Below are positions 51,474-60,986 of a stretch of 64,000 nt of DNA, piece after piece. Source of the stretch: DASYKS01 sp035995205 (lineage in GTDB: Bacteria; Acidobacteriota; Thermoanaerobaculia; Multivoradales; UBA5704); NCBI GenBank assembly GCA_035995205.1, contig DASYKS010000107.1, forward strand, positions 34,314 to 98,313, given 5' to 3'. Position numbers and translations under genes: made by a program. Every line of letters begins with the position of its first letter. The first letter of the stretch is position 1. Under the pieces are notes generated by a model, which did no database searches, was not told the DNA's origin, and saw nothing but the letters and a program-made list of their open reading frames with translations.

Positions 51474-52909
51474 CGTTCGTCCCCTTCGTCGAGCTCGTCG
51501 GCTTCGGCAGCCTCAGGCGGAAAGAAATGCAGTTGCGTCTGCAAAGCGCGCGGCACGCGATCGATCGGCACCAGCTCTTCGATCTCCTCGCCCGACGTGG
51601 CGCCGTACTCCTTCAATTTCCGCGCCGCCGGCATCACCCGGGTCTCCAGCGAGCCGACCGCCTTGTTGTACGCCTCGATCGCCCGTTCGAGACCCCCGGC
51701 GAGGGTTCCGAAATGGCCGGCGAGCGTACGCAGCCGATCGTGGAGGACCCGGCCGAGCTTGCTGATTTCCAGCGCGTTCTTGGTCATCTGCTCCTGGCGC
51801 CAGCCGTAGGCCACGGCGCGCAGGAGCGCGATCAGCGTGGTCGGGGTGGCGAGGATCACCCCCTGCTCGACCCCCGCCTCGATCAGGCTCGGGTCCTGTT
51901 CGAGCGCCGCCGAAAAGAAGGTCTCGCCGGGCAGGAACAGCACCACGAACTCGGGCGCCGGCTCGAACTGGCTCCAGTACGACTTGGCCGACAGTTTGCC
52001 GAGGTGGGCGCGCACCTGGGCCGCGTGACCCATCAGGTGGACCCGGCGCGCTTCTTCGTCGACCGTCTCGATCGCCAGTAGGTACGACTCCAACGGCGCC
52101 TTGGCGTCGACCACGATGTTCTTCTCGTTCGGCAGGCGGACGATCAGGTCGGGGCGCACGCGCCCGTCCTCCAGCGTGCCGCCGACCGGTTGCTGCTCGA
52201 AATCGCAGTACTCGATCATGCCGGCCATCTCGACCACGCGGCGGAGCTGGATCTCCCCCCAGCGCCCGCGCGCGGCCGGCTGGCGCAGCGCCTGGACCAG
52301 CCGCGAGGTCTCGACGTGCAGGCTCTGCTGGGTTAGCGCGACGCTCCGCAGCTGCTCGGCCAGGCCGCCGTAGGCCTTCTCGCGCGTCGTTTCCAGCTCG
52401 CGGATCTTTTCGTCCACCTTGCCGAGCGAATCGGCGAGCGGTCGGACCAGGTCGCCGATCGCCTTCTCGCGCGCTTCGAGATCGCCGCGCGCCCGCTCCT
52501 GGAAGACCTCCAGGTTCTGTTTCGCGAGATGGAGGAACGCCTCGTTGTTCTTCGCCAGCGCCTCGGCCGACGCGGCGGAGAACGCCTGGCCGAGCTGCTC
52601 TCTTGCCCCTTCGAGCAGGCGGAGTTTCTCGTCAGCCGTCTGGCGCTCCAGGTCGAGCGTGGTCTCGACCTCGGTGACTCGGTTGCGAAGATCGGCTCCA
52701 ACCCGGCGCAGCTCGGCGATCTCGCGCTCGGCCCGCAGCTCGAAGGCTTGGCGCGCGGCGCGCAGCTCCGAGACCTCGCGTTCGCGCGCCGCCAGCCGTT
52801 CGGCGAGCGTCGAGCGCTCCGCCCGGGCGAGCAGGCGCGCGATCCCCCAGGCGAGCAGAGCGCCGAGGGCGAAACCGATCAACGCGAGAAGCAGCGGCGA
52901 CGAAACCAT
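51470..52909 (-). CDS. rmuC: DNA recombination protein RmuC
   Basis: The 479-residue protein has an N-terminal membrane anchor (PLLLALIGFALGALLAWGIA), a long coiled coil (~30-190) and the RmuC nuclease-like domain (GRWGEIQLRRVVEMAGM, NEKNIVVDAKAPLESYLLAI, FVVLFLPGETFFSAAL). RmuC limits inversions at short inverted repeats and has been tied to defence against some phages. Its stop overlaps the egtB start; it is 6 nt downstream of the FHA-type regulator gene. Confidence 0.93.
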   Translation of the reverse strand: MVSSPLLLALIGFALGALLAWGIARLLARAERSTLAERLAAREREVSELRAARQAFELRAEREIAELRRVGADLRNRVTEVETTLDLERQTADEKLRLLEGAREQLGQAFSAASAEALAKNNEAFLHLAKQNLEVFQERARGDLEAREKAIGDLVRPLADSLGKVDEKIRELETTREKAYGGLAEQLRSVALTQQSLHVETSRLVQALRQPAARGRWGEIQLRRVVEMAGMIEYCDFEQQPVGGTLEDGRVRPDLIVRLPNEKNIVVDAKAPLESYLLAIETVDEEARRVHLMGHAAQVRAHLGKLSAKSYWSQFEPAPEFVVLFLPGETFFSAALEQDPSLIEAGVEQGVILATPTTLIALLRAVAYGWRQEQMTKNALEISKLGRVLHDRLRTLAGHFGTLAGGLERAIEAYNKAVGSLETRVMPAARKLKEYGATSGEEIEELVPIDRVPRALQTQLHFFPPEAAEADELDEGDER

Positions 52910-52915
52910 CGGGCT

Positions 52916-54688
52916 CTAGATGCCGAAGCGCTCCATCTTGATCGCCAGGCCGTTGCGCGACACTCCGAGCATGCGCGCCGCGAGCGACTTGTTGCCGTGC
53001 GCGCGGCGCAACGCCTCGCGGATCGCCGCCTGCTCCGTGATCCCCACCAGACGGTCGAGATCGAGGTCGGTCGTGGCGTCGACGCGCGCGGTCTGCAGGC
53101 GCCCTTTGCGCACCTTTTCCGGCAGCGAGCTCAGCTCGACCGGCCGGCCCGCCGGGCAGAGGTAGACCATCTGGCGCGCGATCCCTTCCAGCTCGTCGAG
53201 GTTGCCCGGGTAGTCGTAGGCGAGCAGCGCGGTCATCGCCTTGACCGTGATGCCGGCGAGGCGGGTGCCGGTGTCGTGGCAGAACCGGTTGACGAAGCTT
53301 TGGATCAGGAGCGGCAGGTCTTCCTTCCGGTCGCGCAAGGGGGGCACGTCGACCGTCGTCCGCGACAGGCGATAGGCGAGGTCGACGCGGAACTGGTCGC
53401 GCGCCACCGCCTCTTCGAGCGGCGCCCGGCTGCCGACGATCAGGCGGACGTCGACCGCGGTCGCGCCGATCCCGTCGACCGGTTCGACCTCGCCGGTGCG
53501 CAGGAACCGCACCAGGCGGGCCTGCACCTCCAGCGGCAGCTGGTCGATGTCGTCCAGGAACAGCGTGCCGCCGTTGGCGAGCAGGAGCTTGCCCTCGCGG
53601 CGGATCGTCCCCTCCCGGCCGGCAAACTCGGAGCCGAACAGATCGGCCTCGATCGCGGCGGGCCGCGCGCCCGCCGCGATCGCGACCACGAACGGCCCCT
53701 GCCGCCGCGGCCCGGTCTGGTGGAGCGAATGAGCGAGCAGCTGCTTGCCCAGGCCCGCTTCGCCGCGCAGAAGCACCGAAACCGACGGATCGACCGCGGA
53801 GCGCAGCTCGTCGAGCATTCGTTTCATCGCGGGCGATTCGCCGATCACCAGACCGGCGTCGAGCACCAGATCCTGTTGGCCGAGCGAGCCGGGCAGGATC
53901 GGCTCGAACGCGCCGACATGGTGAATCAGCCCGAGGGCGATCAGATGGCCGACCGCCCGCAGCGCTTCGGAGATCGAGGGCGACTCGGTGGGAGAAAAGC
54001 GCGGCAGCGCCGCGATCAGCCGGTACGACCGCTCGACCGCCGAGAACGCATGGTGGCCGATCCACGCCTCCTTGCCGTCGAGCGTGCCCAAGAAACCGCC
54101 GCCCCGGGTGCCGCGGCTCTCGACCTGGTCGAACAGCGCCTCGCCGCTCGACAGCCACGCTTGATCGGTCGCGACCGCGAGGCGGATCGCCGAGCGCTCC
54201 CCCTCCCCCACCAGCAGGAACAGCACGCCGCCGCCGAAATCGCGCAGCAGCTCGCGCACCAGCGATTCCGAAGTCACCCGGCTCTGGGTGTCGGCGAGCG
54301 TCCAGTCGCTCAAGCGGGAGAGATGTCCGAGCATCCCTTCGGCGGTGATCCGCGGCACCAGGACTTCCACCGGCGCGGCCGCGGGCGGACGGGGCGGTTC
54401 GGCCGCGACGTCTTCGACCAGCAGCGTGACCGTGCCCACCCGGATCTCGTCGAGCACTTCGAGCTCGATTTCCTTCACCCTTTTTCCCGAAACCAGCGTG
54501 CCGCGGCGGCTGCCGAGGTCTTCGATCTTGAGCACTCCCGCCTCGTATCGGAGCCGCGCGTGCTGCTGCGCCACCCCGACGTAGTCGAGCGCGATGTCGC
54601 AATCCGGATGGCTCCCGATCAGAAGCTCGGGGCGGTGCAACGGATAGCGATGCACGCCGTCGGGAGCGTAGGCGACCAATCGCAGCAT
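52916..54688 (-). CDS. FHA-AAA+ sigma-54-activator-like regulator lacking the GAFTGA loop
   Basis: The 590-residue protein has an FHA domain (1-90: LLIGSHPDCDIALDYVGVAQ, EDLGSRRGTLVSGKRVKEIE), a GAF-like middle (~110-270), an AAA+ domain (Walker A LRGEAGLGKQLLAHSLH, Walker B NGGTLFLDDIDQLP, second region RDQFRVDLAYRLSRTTVDVP) and a Fis-type HTH (AAIREALRRAHGNKSLAARM). In true NtrC proteins GAFTGA contacts sigma-54. Here the place reads GSEFAGREGTIRREGK, so it may bind DNA without activating sigma-54. It is divergent from hemE. Confidence 0.9.
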   Translation of the reverse strand: MLRLVAYAPDGVHRYPLHRPELLIGSHPDCDIALDYVGVAQQHARLRYEAGVLKIEDLGSRRGTLVSGKRVKEIELEVLDEIRVGTVTLLVEDVAAEPPRPPAAAPVEVLVPRITAEGMLGHLSRLSDWTLADTQSRVTSESLVRELLRDFGGGVLFLLVGEGERSAIRLAVATDQAWLSSGEALFDQVESRGTRGGGFLGTLDGKEAWIGHHAFSAVERSYRLIAALPRFSPTESPSISEALRAVGHLIALGLIHHVGAFEPILPGSLGQQDLVLDAGLVIGESPAMKRMLDELRSAVDPSVSVLLRGEAGLGKQLLAHSLHQTGPRRQGPFVVAIAAGARPAAIEADLFGSEFAGREGTIRREGKLLLANGGTLFLDDIDQLPLEVQARLVRFLRTGEVEPVDGIGATAVDVRLIVGSRAPLEEAVARDQFRVDLAYRLSRTTVDVPPLRDRKEDLPLLIQSFVNRFCHDTGTRLAGITVKAMTALLAYDYPGNLDELEGIARQMVYLCPAGRPVELSSLPEKVRKGRLQTARVDATTDLDLDRLVGITEQAAIREALRRAHGNKSLAARMLGVSRNGLAIKMERFGI

Positions 54689-54763
54689 AGGGAGTCGAGA
54701 GCATACGCCATGCGCCGCTTTCTGAAGAAAGAAACGAGCCTCCGCCTGCTATCCTCCGCCCCG

Positions 54764-55801
54764 ATGTCAGAGCCGAAACCCGAGAACGACCTGTTCCTGC
54801 GCGCCGCCCGCGGCGAGACGGTCGAGCGCCCGCCGGTCTGGATGATGCGCCAGGCCGGCAGGTACCTCCCCGAGTACCGCGAAGTGCGCGCGCAGGTCGA
54901 TTTCCTCACCCTGTGCAAGACCCCGGAGCTGGCGGCCAAAGTGACGATCCAACCGGTCGACCGACTTGGCGTCGACGCGGCGATCCTGTTCGCGGACATC
55001 CTGTTGCCGCTCGAAGCGATGGGCGCCGAGCTGCGCTTCGAGAAAGGGGACGGACCGGTCTTCCCCGCTCCGATCCGACATCGCGACCAGATCGCCGATC
55101 TCGCCCGGCCCGACGTGGCCGGCACGCTCGGCTACGTGTTCGAAGCGCTCCGGACCGTCCGCCGCGAGCTGGCCGGCCGGGTCCCCGTGCTCGGTTTCGG
55201 CGGCACCCCCTGGACGCTCGCCTCGTACTTGGTCGAAGGGGGCACGTCGAAGCAGTTTACCCACCTGCTGGGCTGGAGCTGGGAAGATCCGGAGGGCCTG
55301 CGGCTGCTGCTCGACCGCCTCGCCGAGGTGTCGATCGACTATCTTCTCGGCCAGATCGACGCCGGGGCGCAGGGGATTCAGCTGTTCGATTCCTGGGGCG
55401 GCCTGCTCGATCTGGAACGCTGGCGGCGCATCTCGCTCCCCTCGATCCTCGCGATCGCCGAGGCGCTGGCCGGAAAGGTGCCGCTGATCTATTACGTCCA
55501 GGGAGGAAGCCACCTGCTCCCCGGGCTCGCCGAGCTACCGGTCCAGGTGCTGTCGGTCGATTGGCGCACACCGCTCTCCGAAGTGCGGCGGATCGTGGGA
55601 CCCAAGAAGGTGCTTCAGGGCAATCTCGATCCGGCGGCGCTCCTGGCTCCGGTCGAAGAGATCGAACGCCGAACCCGCGCAATGCTCGCTGACGCCGCGG
55701 GCGGGCCGCACATCGCGAACTTGGGTCACGGGATTTTCCCCAACACCCCGGTCGAGCACGCCCGGGCGTTCGTCGAAACGGTCCAGGGGCTACGAGGATA
55801 A
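54764..55801 (+). CDS. hemE: Uroporphyrinogen decarboxylase
   Basis: The 345-residue protein starts at ATG 54764. The N-terminal HemE signature PPVWMMRQAGRYLPEYRE (substrate-binding Arg pair) and FADILLPLEAMG are present. So are GFGGTPWTLASYLVEGG and the late LQGNLDP and NLGHGIFPNTPVEH. It decarboxylates uroporphyrinogen III to coproporphyrinogen III in haem synthesis. A TATCCT hexamer 8 nt before the ATG and no Shine-Dalgarno suggest a leaderless transcript. Confidence 0.97.
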   Translation: MSEPKPENDLFLRAARGETVERPPVWMMRQAGRYLPEYREVRAQVDFLTLCKTPELAAKVTIQPVDRLGVDAAILFADILLPLEAMGAELRFEKGDGPVFPAPIRHRDQIADLARPDVAGTLGYVFEALRTVRRELAGRVPVLGFGGTPWTLASYLVEGGTSKQFTHLLGWSWEDPEGLRLLLDRLAEVSIDYLLGQIDAGAQGIQLFDSWGGLLDLERWRRISLPSILAIAEALAGKVPLIYYVQGGSHLLPGLAELPVQVLSVDWRTPLSEVRRIVGPKKVLQGNLDPAALLAPVEEIERRTRAMLADAAGGPHIANLGHGIFPNTPVEHARAFVETVQGLRG

Positions 55802-55818
55802 GGGCGCGACCGCCCCTA
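55800..55818. terminator. Short bidirectional hairpin between convergent hemE and pseudopilin genes
   Basis: GGGCG and CGCCC form a stem around CGAC. The ends supply the two stop codons (TAA of hemE and TAG of the pilin gene), the same layout as the repeat at 8714-8843. Confidence 0.45.
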
Positions 55819-56421
55819 TTTGAAGACCCAAGCCTTGCCCGCGGTCCCTTCGGCCACCCAGGCGTTCGGCAGGACGACGGTGTCCCACTTGAGCAGACGG
55901 GTGCGCGCTCCGGCGATTTCCTGGACCCGTACTTCGAGGAAGTTCCCGACGCGGTCGCCGAAGCGGAAGGCGCCGGTCCGTTCGATCGAGCCGTCCGGCT
56001 GGTACACCACCCAGGCCTTGGTGGCGTCCTTGGAGAAGTTGGACACGGCGTCCGCCCCTTCGGGCGCCGAATCCGCCGGACCCCAGAAGTCGACGTCGAC
56101 GGGGAGCGCGAAGCGGGTGACCAGCTTGTCGGTCGCTTCCTCGAAGGTGCCGTTGGCGTTCAAATCGGCGAAGGCGATCATCCGGTCGCTCAGGAAATCC
56201 GCTTCGACCCGCACCGGCCGATTCCTCTTGACCGCCTCGAACCGCGACAGGCTCATCATGCTCGTGGCCTGCCGGGCGGTCGAGACCAGCTTGCTCTTGT
56301 GGATGTAGCGGATCAGGGTCGGGTAGGTGAAGAGCGCCAGAATCAACATCAGGGACAGCACCAGCATCAGCTCGATCATCGTGAAACCGAGGGCGGTGCG
56401 GGGACTCCGGATCTTGCGCAT
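55816..56421 (-). CDS. Type II/IV pseudopilin-like protein (GspH/FimT type)
   Basis: The 201-residue protein has a prepilin leader (RKIRSPRTALG) cleaved before FTMIELMLVLSLMLILALFT, with Glu at position +5 of the mature protein and one hydrophobic helix. The C-terminal part is beta-rich with an EF-like Asp-rich loop (ADLNANGTFEEATD) that may bind Ca2+. It would be a minor pilin at the inner membrane. No other pilus gene is adjacent. Confidence 0.88.
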   Translation of the reverse strand: MRKIRSPRTALGFTMIELMLVLSLMLILALFTYPTLIRYIHKSKLVSTARQATSMMSLSRFEAVKRNRPVRVEADFLSDRMIAFADLNANGTFEEATDKLVTRFALPVDVDFWGPADSAPEGADAVSNFSKDATKAWVVYQPDGSIERTGAFRFGDRVGNFLEVRVQEIAGARTRLLKWDTVVLPNAWVAEGTAGKAWVFK

Positions 56422-56502
56422 GGCGGCGGCTACCTCGAAAGGACCGTGTATTTGGAGTTGATCATAAGCCTTTTGCGCGCCCTCCGCGAGTCCCCGCCCT
56501 GT

Positions 56503-57420
56503 TCAGTGGCTCGTCGCGATCGTATCGATCCACATCTCGGGCTTGACGAAGCCTTCGCCCCAGCTCTTCCATTCCACCGGAAACCCGGCGGCCTTGATCT
56601 GCTCGACCGTTTTGCCGGCCGCCAACTGGTCGTGGACGATCCGCGACGTCGCGATCAGCATCTGGTGGAACTTCGCCAGATCCTCCTTGGTCGAGAGCCC
56701 TCCATGCCCTGGAATCACCTTGACGTCGGCCGGCAGGCGGTCGAGCACCTTGCCGACGTTCCGGATCAAACCCTCGACGCTGCCGCCGCTCCCGATGTCG
56801 ACGAACGGGAAGCGGCCGGCGAAGAAGTCGTCGCCCATGTGAACGACGTTCGAGCCGGTGAAGAAGATCACCGAGTCGCCGTCGGTGTGGCCGTTGGGGA
56901 AGTGGATCGCCTGGATCTCCTCGCCGTTGAAGTGGACCGCGACCGCGTCGTCGAACGTCACGACCGGCAGCGCACTCACCGGCGAAGCGGGAACCTTGTC
57001 GCCGAACACCGTCTGATCGACGGCCATCCGCTTCCGCACGTTGGTCTGGGCGAGGATCGGCGCCTCGGCACCGAAGCTCTCGTTGCCGCCGGTGTGATCG
57101 CCATGCCAATGAGTGTTCAGGATGAACTTGAGCTTGCCGTCCGAGATACCCTTGAGCGCGGCGTGGATCTTGTCCGCGAGCGGGGCGAACTGGTCGTCGA
57201 CGATCAAGATACCGTCGGCGCCCGCCGAGACGCCGATGTTGCCCCCGGCGCCTTCCAGCATGTAGATCTTGCCCGCGACCGGCGTGACCTTGATCTCGAC
57301 CTTGGAGAAATCCCGGTCCTGCGCCCCAGCGGTGGGCGCGAACGATGAGAGGAGCGCAAGGGCGAGCATCGCGGCGAACGCGTAGCGCGAGAACGAACGA
57401 AGTACGGGAGTTGGCACCAT
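56503..57420 (-). CDS. Exported metallo-beta-lactamase-fold hydrolase
   Basis: The 305-residue protein has a signal peptide (1-33, ending PTAGAQ) and the MBL zinc-binding motifs NTHWHGDHTGG (HxHxDH), FPNGHTDGD, VVHMGDDFF and VIPGHGG. The substrate is not predictable; the extended C terminus (HQMLIATSRIVHDQLAAGK) resembles quorum-quenching or arylsulfatase-like secreted MBL proteins rather than true beta-lactamases. It is monocistronic. Confidence 0.88.
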   Translation of the reverse strand: MVPTPVLRSFSRYAFAAMLALALLSSFAPTAGAQDRDFSKVEIKVTPVAGKIYMLEGAGGNIGVSAGADGILIVDDQFAPLADKIHAALKGISDGKLKFILNTHWHGDHTGGNESFGAEAPILAQTNVRKRMAVDQTVFGDKVPASPVSALPVVTFDDAVAVHFNGEEIQAIHFPNGHTDGDSVIFFTGSNVVHMGDDFFAGRFPFVDIGSGGSVEGLIRNVGKVLDRLPADVKVIPGHGGLSTKEDLAKFHQMLIATSRIVHDQLAAGKTVEQIKAAGFPVEWKSWGEGFVKPEMWIDTIATSH

Positions 57421-57564
57421 CGAATACCTCCTTAGTAGAGCAGTCGAGACTTTACCATCGACGCGCGGGGACTCGCTCAGCCACGAGCGCCGCCTCGCGA
57501 ACGGCGGGTTGTCCGAACCGCCTCTTTTCCCGGATTATGGTCCTCCTGATCGAAGGAGCTTCCC

Positions 57565-58776
57565 ATGCGCCAATTGACTTCACCCCTTGTTCTCGCCACT
57601 CTGCTTCTTGCGCGATCTTCCTCCGCGGCGCCGCCGGCCCCCGAGCCGAGCCTGGTGTCGTTCTCGTCCGGTGCCCTGGTGGTCCAGAAGCCTCAGGAGT
57701 ACGGCGAAGGGTGGTCCGCCTTCTGGATCTTCGACGAACGACCGGACACCGGCTGGGCAACGCCCGAGGGGGTGCTCACCCCCCAGGTGGTCGTCGTCGG
57801 CCTTCCCGAGAGGACGGCCCTCACGAGGCTCGAGTTCGATACCGGGAGCACCGACGGCGAGAACCGGGGGGCGAAGGATGTCCTCGTCGAGGTCTCGGAG
57901 ACGAGCGCCACGAACGGCTTCAAGAAAATCGCCGAGGTCGCTCTCAAGGACAAGACCGACAACCAGAAGTTCCCCGTGTCCGCCGAGGTGGCCGGCCGTT
58001 GGCTGCGCCTGACCATCAAGACCAATCACGGCGCCAAGGACTACATCGAGCTGATGGACTTCCGGGGCTACGGCACGCAGCTCACGAAGACCCCCTTCCC
58101 CGACGCGAGCGGAACGTACGAGACCAACTTCAGCGACTTTCACCTGAAGCAGCAGGGCACCTCGGTGACCGGCTGCTACGAGCACGACAGCGGCGTGCTG
58201 ACGGGCGGCATCGAGGGGCGCGTCATGAAGTTCATCTGGCGGGAGGACGGGGGCCAGAAAGGTCCGGCGATGATGGTCTTCTCCTCCGACGGCAAGCAGC
58301 TCTTCGGCCTCTGGTGGAACGAGGGTGACAACGGCCCCGGAGGCTTCTGGAACGGCACGCGCAAGAGCGCCACCGTGGGCACATGCCCCCACTGGTCGGG
58401 AGGCGCCCAGGAGCAGATGACCAAGGATTTGCAGACGGAAGGACGGACGCGCGTCTACGGCATCAATTTCGACACCGACTCGGACGTGATCAAGGACGAG
58501 TCCAAACCCACGCTCGACCGCATTGCCGCCCTGCTCAAGGCCAACGCCGGCTGGAAGATGACGATCGAGGGGCACACCGACGCCTCCGGCGGCGCCGAGC
58601 ATAATCAGCAGCTCTCGAAGCGCCGCGCCGAGGCGGTGAAGGCCTACCTCGTCCAGGGCGGCATCGCCGCCGCGCGCCTGACCGCGGTCGGCCTCGGCTC
58701 CTCCAAGCCCGTGGCCTCGAACGACACGGCGGTCGGCCGGAGCCAGAACCGGCGAGTGGAGCTGGTGCGCGGGTAG
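57565..58776 (+). CDS. OmpA-family protein with discoidin-like N-terminal domain
   Basis: The 403-residue protein has a signal peptide (1-21), a galactose-binding/F5-8-type domain (~25-165: WIFDERPDTGWATPEG, LTRLEFDTGSTDGENRGAKD, RWLRLTIKTNHGAKDY) and a lipocalin-like middle (~170-280). A C-terminal OmpA peptidoglycan-binding domain follows (NFDTDSDVIKDESKPTLD, IEGHTDASGGAEHNQQLSKR, GRSQNRRVELVRG). It probably links an outer-membrane or periplasmic sugar-binding module to the wall. Confidence 0.88.
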   Translation: MRQLTSPLVLATLLLARSSSAAPPAPEPSLVSFSSGALVVQKPQEYGEGWSAFWIFDERPDTGWATPEGVLTPQVVVVGLPERTALTRLEFDTGSTDGENRGAKDVLVEVSETSATNGFKKIAEVALKDKTDNQKFPVSAEVAGRWLRLTIKTNHGAKDYIELMDFRGYGTQLTKTPFPDASGTYETNFSDFHLKQQGTSVTGCYEHDSGVLTGGIEGRVMKFIWREDGGQKGPAMMVFSSDGKQLFGLWWNEGDNGPGGFWNGTRKSATVGTCPHWSGGAQEQMTKDLQTEGRTRVYGINFDTDSDVIKDESKPTLDRIAALLKANAGWKMTIEGHTDASGGAEHNQQLSKRRAEAVKAYLVQGGIAAARLTAVGLGSSKPVASNDTAVGRSQNRRVELVRG

Positions 58777-58794
58777 GACAGGACGGAGGTTTCC

Positions 58795-59730
58795 CTATCG
58801 TCCCGCCGCCTCGCGCAGCCGCTCCACGTCCCTCAGAGGGGGCTGTCCGAACAGCCTCTTGTACTCCCGGCTGAACTGCGAGGCGTCGTCGTAGCCCACC
58901 CGGTAGCCGGCGCTCGCGGCATCCAGGTTTTCACCGAGCATGATGCGGCGGGCCTCCTGGAGCCGGATCTGCTTTTGGTACTGCAAGGGGCTCATCGCCG
59001 TGACCGCTTTGAAATGGTGGTGGAAGCCCGAGACGCTCATCCCCACCTCGCGCGCCAGGGTATCGATTCGTAGCGGCTGGTCGAAGTCTCGGCGGAGCTT
59101 TTCCACGGCTTCCGCGATGAGGTCGGTGTGGCCGCCGAGGAGCGCCGTGTGGCGCAGCCGGTTTCCCTGTTCGCCCATCAGCAGCCGGTAGACGATCTCC
59201 CGGGTGATCAGCGGGCGCAGAATCCGGGCTTCGGCCGGCGAATCCAGAAGGCGCATCAGGCGCACCACGGCATCCAGCAGGTTCGCGTCCAACGGGCTCA
59301 CGTCCAGCGCCCGCACGTCGCCCTGATTCCGGGCGGCGAGATGACCGGCCTCCACCATGACCGAGCCGACAAGGGCGGGATCGAGATCCAGCCGGAGGCT
59401 CAAGTAGGGAAGTTCCGGCGACGCCTCCAGGATCTGGCCCACCACGGGCAGCTCCACGGTGGCGAGCAGGTAATGGGCGGGGTCGTATCGGTAGACGCTC
59501 TCTCCCAGCACCACCTGCTTGCTCCCCTGCGCGATCACGCAGAAGGAAGGTTTGGAGACTCCGTGGAGCAGCTCGGAAGGGGTGGAGGAGCGGAAAAGGT
59601 GGAGCCCCGCGAGCGGCTCCACCGTGCCGTCCTCCGGGATGGCCCGACCCACGCGCTCCGCCAGCTCGTCCTGGTAGGCGTGTGCCCTGGGGGTTCCGTT
59701 CACCGGTCTTGGGTGGGCTGTCGAGTCCAT
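58795..59730 (-). CDS. AraC-family transcriptional regulator (AraC_N type)
   Basis: The 311-residue protein starts at ATG 59730; an upstream start at 59796 is possible. It has an N-terminal AraC_N sensory domain (KPSFCVIAQGSKQVVLGESV) and a C-terminal double HTH (LREVGMSVSGFHHHFK-like; QYQKQIRLQEARRIML; YDDASQFSREYKRLFG). It is divergent from the alcohol dehydrogenase operon at 59900, a common arrangement for regulators of aldehyde- or solvent-responsive oxidoreductases. Confidence 0.9.
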   Translation of the reverse strand: MDSTAHPRPVNGTPRAHAYQDELAERVGRAIPEDGTVEPLAGLHLFRSSTPSELLHGVSKPSFCVIAQGSKQVVLGESVYRYDPAHYLLATVELPVVGQILEASPELPYLSLRLDLDPALVGSVMVEAGHLAARNQGDVRALDVSPLDANLLDAVVRLMRLLDSPAEARILRPLITREIVYRLLMGEQGNRLRHTALLGGHTDLIAEAVEKLRRDFDQPLRIDTLAREVGMSVSGFHHHFKAVTAMSPLQYQKQIRLQEARRIMLGENLDAASAGYRVGYDDASQFSREYKRLFGQPPLRDVERLREAAGR

Positions 59731-59899
59731 CTTCCTATCGTAGCCCCCTCCGGCGGACTCTGGATTCTTTTTGCAGCGATTTGCAGGATCGTTCAATGAT
59801 TTTCAAGGATCGTCCTACCGCACCGGCCGTTCGAGTCCCTACCATGGGGCCACCAGGACGGGGCGCATGGACGCCCTCGCCGACCAGGAGCAACAACCC

Positions 59900-60958
59900 A
59901 TGTACAACGCCAAGGCTTACTCCGCCGCCGGATCGACCTCGCCGCTCGCCTCCACGACGATCGCGCGGCGCGATCCCGGCGAGCACGACGTGCAGATCGA
60001 GATCCTCTTCTGCGGCATCTGCCACTCCGACCTCCACCAGGCGCGGAACGAATGGAGCGGCGCCAGTCCGACGGTCTATCCGCTGGTCCCCGGTCACGAG
60101 ATCATCGGCCGCGTCACCCAGGTCGGCTCGGCCGTCACCCGGTACAAGGCGGGCGACCTCGCCGGGGTGGGCTGCATCGTCGACTCGGACGGTACCTGCC
60201 CTCAGTGCCGGGCGAACCTCGAGCAGTTCTGCGCCGCGGGCACCTTCACCTACAACTCCCCGGACCCCCACCTCGGCGGCGTCACCTACGGCGGCTATTC
60301 CGACAGCATCGTGGTCAACGAGCGCTTCGTCCTCTCCATCCCGGAAAATCTCGATCTCGCGGGTGCCGCCCCTCTTCTCTGTGCCGGAATCACCACCTAC
60401 TCGCCCCTGCGCCGCGCGGGAGTCACGGCGGGCAAGAAGGTCGGCGTGGTCGGTCTCGGCGGGCTGGGTCACATGGGCGTCAAGCTCGCCCATGCGTTCG
60501 GCGCCCACGTGGTTGTCTTCACCACCTCTCCCGATAAGAAGGACGATGCTCTTCGCCTCGGCGCCGATGAAGTCGTGGTCTCCAAGAACGCCAACGAAAT
60601 GGAAAAGCACGCGGGCAGCTTCGACTTCATCCTCGACACGGTTTCAGCCGATCACGACGTCAACGCCTATCTGAACCTGCTCGGCATCGACGCCAACATG
60701 ACTCTCGTCGGCGCGCCGGAGAAGCCGCTCGCCGTCTCGGCTTTCGCCCTGATTTTCGGACGCCACCAGCTCTCCGGCTCGCTGATCGGCGGCATCGCCG
60801 AGACCCAGGAGATGCTCGACTTTTGCGGCGCGCACAACATCACCGCCGACGTCGAGGTCATCCCCATCCAGAAGGTCAACGAGGCGTTCGAAAGAATGCT
60901 CCGGTCGGATGTGAAGTACCGCTTCTCGATCGACATGGCTTCCCTCCGATCCGAATAA
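59900..60958 (+). CDS. Zinc-dependent NAD(P) alcohol dehydrogenase (YahK/CAD type)
   Basis: The 352-residue protein starts at ATG 59900 with GGAG upstream. Catalytic zinc ligands are in FCGICHSDLHQ and PGHEIIG. The structural zinc loop is GTCPQCRANLEQFC; it has only three of the usual four clustered Cys, as one position differs. The NADP-binding motif is VGLGGLGHMGVKLA. It reduces aldehydes or oxidises primary alcohols. It is first gene of a likely operon with the aldo/keto reductase and SDR. Confidence 0.92.
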   Translation: MYNAKAYSAAGSTSPLASTTIARRDPGEHDVQIEILFCGICHSDLHQARNEWSGASPTVYPLVPGHEIIGRVTQVGSAVTRYKAGDLAGVGCIVDSDGTCPQCRANLEQFCAAGTFTYNSPDPHLGGVTYGGYSDSIVVNERFVLSIPENLDLAGAAPLLCAGITTYSPLRRAGVTAGKKVGVVGLGGLGHMGVKLAHAFGAHVVVFTTSPDKKDDALRLGADEVVVSKNANEMEKHAGSFDFILDTVSADHDVNAYLNLLGIDANMTLVGAPEKPLAVSAFALIFGRHQLSGSLIGGIAETQEMLDFCGAHNITADVEVIPIQKVNEAFERMLRSDVKYRFSIDMASLRSE

Positions 60959-60986
60959 CCGACGTTAAGACTGGGAGGAGAGAACG

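Noticed and set aside
52529..54763. Long plus-strand extension upstream of hemE
   Set aside because: Antisense to the FHA-AAA+ regulator; HemE homology begins exactly at ATG 54764.
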